Positions 62,150-64,000 of a DNA stretch of 64,000 nucleotides are shown here, one piece after another (the stretch's first letter is position 1; the number at the start of each line of letters is the position of its first letter). Both the position numbers and the translations under genes were made by a program. The stretch is from Chaetorhynchus papuensis (Eukaryota; Chordata; Aves; Passeriformes; Rhipiduridae). The notes beneath the pieces are model-generated. The model saw nothing but the letters and a program-made list of their open reading frames with translations. It was not told the origin of the DNA and ran no database searches. The stretch spans positions 747,658-811,657 of the forward strand of contig VWYX01000209.1 in assembly GCA_013396525.1 (NCBI GenBank), given 5' to 3'.

Positions 62150-64000
62150 GAACTTAGTAGTGTTTTTCTGTGTCTGAAGTGTGATCACTGTCATACACTT
62201 AGTGTGGCATGGTGTGGATATTGTAAACATAGCTCAAGAACTTCTAAGATTTAGTTAGAAAAAACTCTTTAGTCCTTTGTGTTTGTGGTGTTGCTGGATG
62301 ATACCCATAGAACAGAGTGTTCATCCTTGCTATTTCTGCTGCCGCGAGCACGTGCCAGTGCATTGGTAGAGATATTCCATAAGAAGGAACCTTGGGCTGT
62401 GGTCCACCAGTGGAGCAACCGGAGTGGGCGCAGGAAACATGGAGTACATTGTGGGACAAGCTAGAAACTTGTGCAAGTATTGGGCCCAAACTGTGGGAGG
62501 CTAAAGACCCCATGGAGGTGTTGAAATATTGGGGACAGTTTGTGCAAACTCCTCAGACATACTCTAAAGAGCAGCTTATTCATACTGAACACATGGTAGG
62601 ATATCTATTATTTGCATACAAACTTGCAGTTGGAAGGAATATAGACTTTGAAAAACAGTTAGTCGAACAAGACAAGGACATATTGCAAAAGCAGGTGTTT
62701 GTGGTTGCTGCTGCTGCACTGCAGTCTGAAATCTCAGTAAGTTAGGCCTGTAAGTAAGGTCAAGTCGTGAACTATAAGTTAAGTAAGGTTTAAGTTAAGT
62801 GTTGTTGCTTTGTTAAATTTTTAGGTTTAAGGTAAAAGTTAAGTTAGAGTACTCTTGAGTGCTGCTAAACTTTTAGGCCATATTCCTCTTACTCCTTGCC
62901 TCACTGTCCTTTTGTCATACATACACAGAGGTAGTTCCTGGCTTGTTTCTGTTTTGTTTGCCTGGATTTTATTTGGCTTTGTTGTTGCTTGTTTTTTCCT
63001 TGGTATGCTTCACGTGTAGTAGAGTGAATCTTGCCAACAAACTTTGTTGTGCTGTCGCTTAATATTAAATCTGATTTTGCTGATACCCTTGCTGATGATT
63101 TTTTTGGGCGATCTCAAACTCTTGGTCATAACTTTGGATGAATGAGATTTGGAGAAATTTTTGGTGCTAAGCCCTTTTTTTTTAAATAGAATGCATTTAG
63201 AACTAATCCACAGGATACTAATTTGCTAGCTTTAGATAGTCAGAGATGTGGTATTAAATACCCCACAGAAAATAATTAACCAGGGTCTGAGCATCCATGG
63301 TATACCTTGTAAGATTGTATACAGCAAATGAAGAAGGAAGGGATGAAAGCAGCAGTTTTTACTGGGTACGCTGATCCTCTGATGCAAAATCCTGGTCTTT
63401 TACTGTGAGAAATAGACTGATTAAAACTACTCCCCCAGCATATGAAAATGTGATAATGACCCTTTTGATTAATGAAACAGGAAATTTGGATGAGATAATT
63501 GAAAAAATACAGCAGCTAAGTAAGCTTGGGGAATGGAACCCCCAGAGAAGTGCTGAGAATCAAGAAAACCTACCTATTAAGCTTTTGATACCTATTAGGT
63601 AGTAGCTACATGCCAGGGTTAAAATTCCAAGAGGAGATGCAGAAATTAAAAATCAAAAATTAATGATTTATTACAAGCAGGTATTTTATATTTTCACCCC
63701 TGCTTTAGTAGCAAATGAATTTGTAGTGTTAAATTCTGTACACCCACAGCACAGAGTGGCCTTACAAGTTGATATTTCTTATGCGTTTTTCCAACGGAAG
63801 TGTAACATGTAACTTGTGTTTCAGTCTTCTAGAGTGGAGAGTTCATTACATGAATCTTAAGGTATGTGCTGCAAGTTCAGGGGTATGACAGAAAAAAAAA
63901 TGTCAGTTAATATGCAATAATGTTGGAGAATTACCCTAAGGAGAACCTACAGGGCGCAGGCCAGTCCATGCTATATTTTGGGAAGAACTGCTAGTGAGAT
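62150..64000 (+). mobile_element. Broken gag-like region of an endogenous retrovirus, runs off the window
   Basis: Downstream of the primer-binding site, two plus-strand open stretches (about 62,392-62,745 and 63,405-63,602, the latter preceded by related text from 63,290 interrupted by stops) have the look of retroviral matrix and capsid remnants. The assignment is by position and general resemblance only. Between them, 62,740-62,860 is a low-complexity AAGTTAAG-rich stretch. Multiple stops and frame changes show the copy is defective. Polymerase, envelope and the 3' LTR would lie right of base 64,000 if present. Confidence 0.55.

Noticed and set aside
1..64000. CRISPR arrays, bacterial operons, tRNA or rRNA genes
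   Set aside because: None seen. Composition, introns and CR1 elements show vertebrate nuclear DNA, and no regularly spaced repeats or cloverleaf-like genes were noticed.

Overview
The window is vertebrate nuclear DNA, almost certainly from a bird. It carries four CR1 LINE copies with the avian/reptilian 3' end (variants of ATTCTATG), has compact AT-rich introns, and contains a spliced vertebrate gene. It has no bacterial-type operons. All assignments come from reading the sequence and from family knowledge; nothing was searched. The neighbours SHOC1 has in human 9q31 belong to a block that lies on the Z chromosome in chicken, so a Z location is likely but inferred.

Region 1 (about 0.3-37.5 kb, minus strand) is most of SHOC1, the vertebrate Zip2-like, XPF-related meiotic crossover factor. 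I traced 23 coding exons. Their AG/GT borders and codon phases join without a break into 1,090 codons. The last part of the gene, roughly 350 residues by comparison with human, lies off the left edge. Introns carry a 2.1-kb CR1 with decayed reverse-transcriptase coding (7.1-9.2 kb), two shorter CR1 pieces and a 30-A run.

Region 2 (39.1-39.6 kb) is a small CpG-rich promoter. It contains three 30-bp tandem units, each built around an inverted CCAAT box, and it may fire in both directions.

Region 3 (about 40.7-44.3 kb) is an abrupt GC-rich island. Its minus strand holds at least seven decayed but still ordered exons resembling the C-terminal coiled coil of FBF1, a centriolar distal-appendage protein. 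Introns and several splice sites survive among stops and frameshifts, so this is an unprocessed pseudogene fragment, probably a segmental duplication.

Region 4 (44.3-56.4 kb) is AT-rich DNA in which I recognise only one CR1 scrap. A 705-base assembly gap follows (56,427-57,131).

Region 5 (57.1-64 kb) is retroviral debris: a solo LTR with TG...CA ends and a perfect 6-bp target duplication (57,680-58,296), then the 5' end of a plus-strand endogenous retrovirus with an LTR, a primer-binding site fitting tRNA-Ser(GCT), a repeat-rich leader and broken gag-like frames running off the right edge.

I found no new multi-gene system. The most informative observations are the complete SHOC1 exon chain, the FBF1-like duplicate, the CCAAT repeat promoter and the two retroviral elements.
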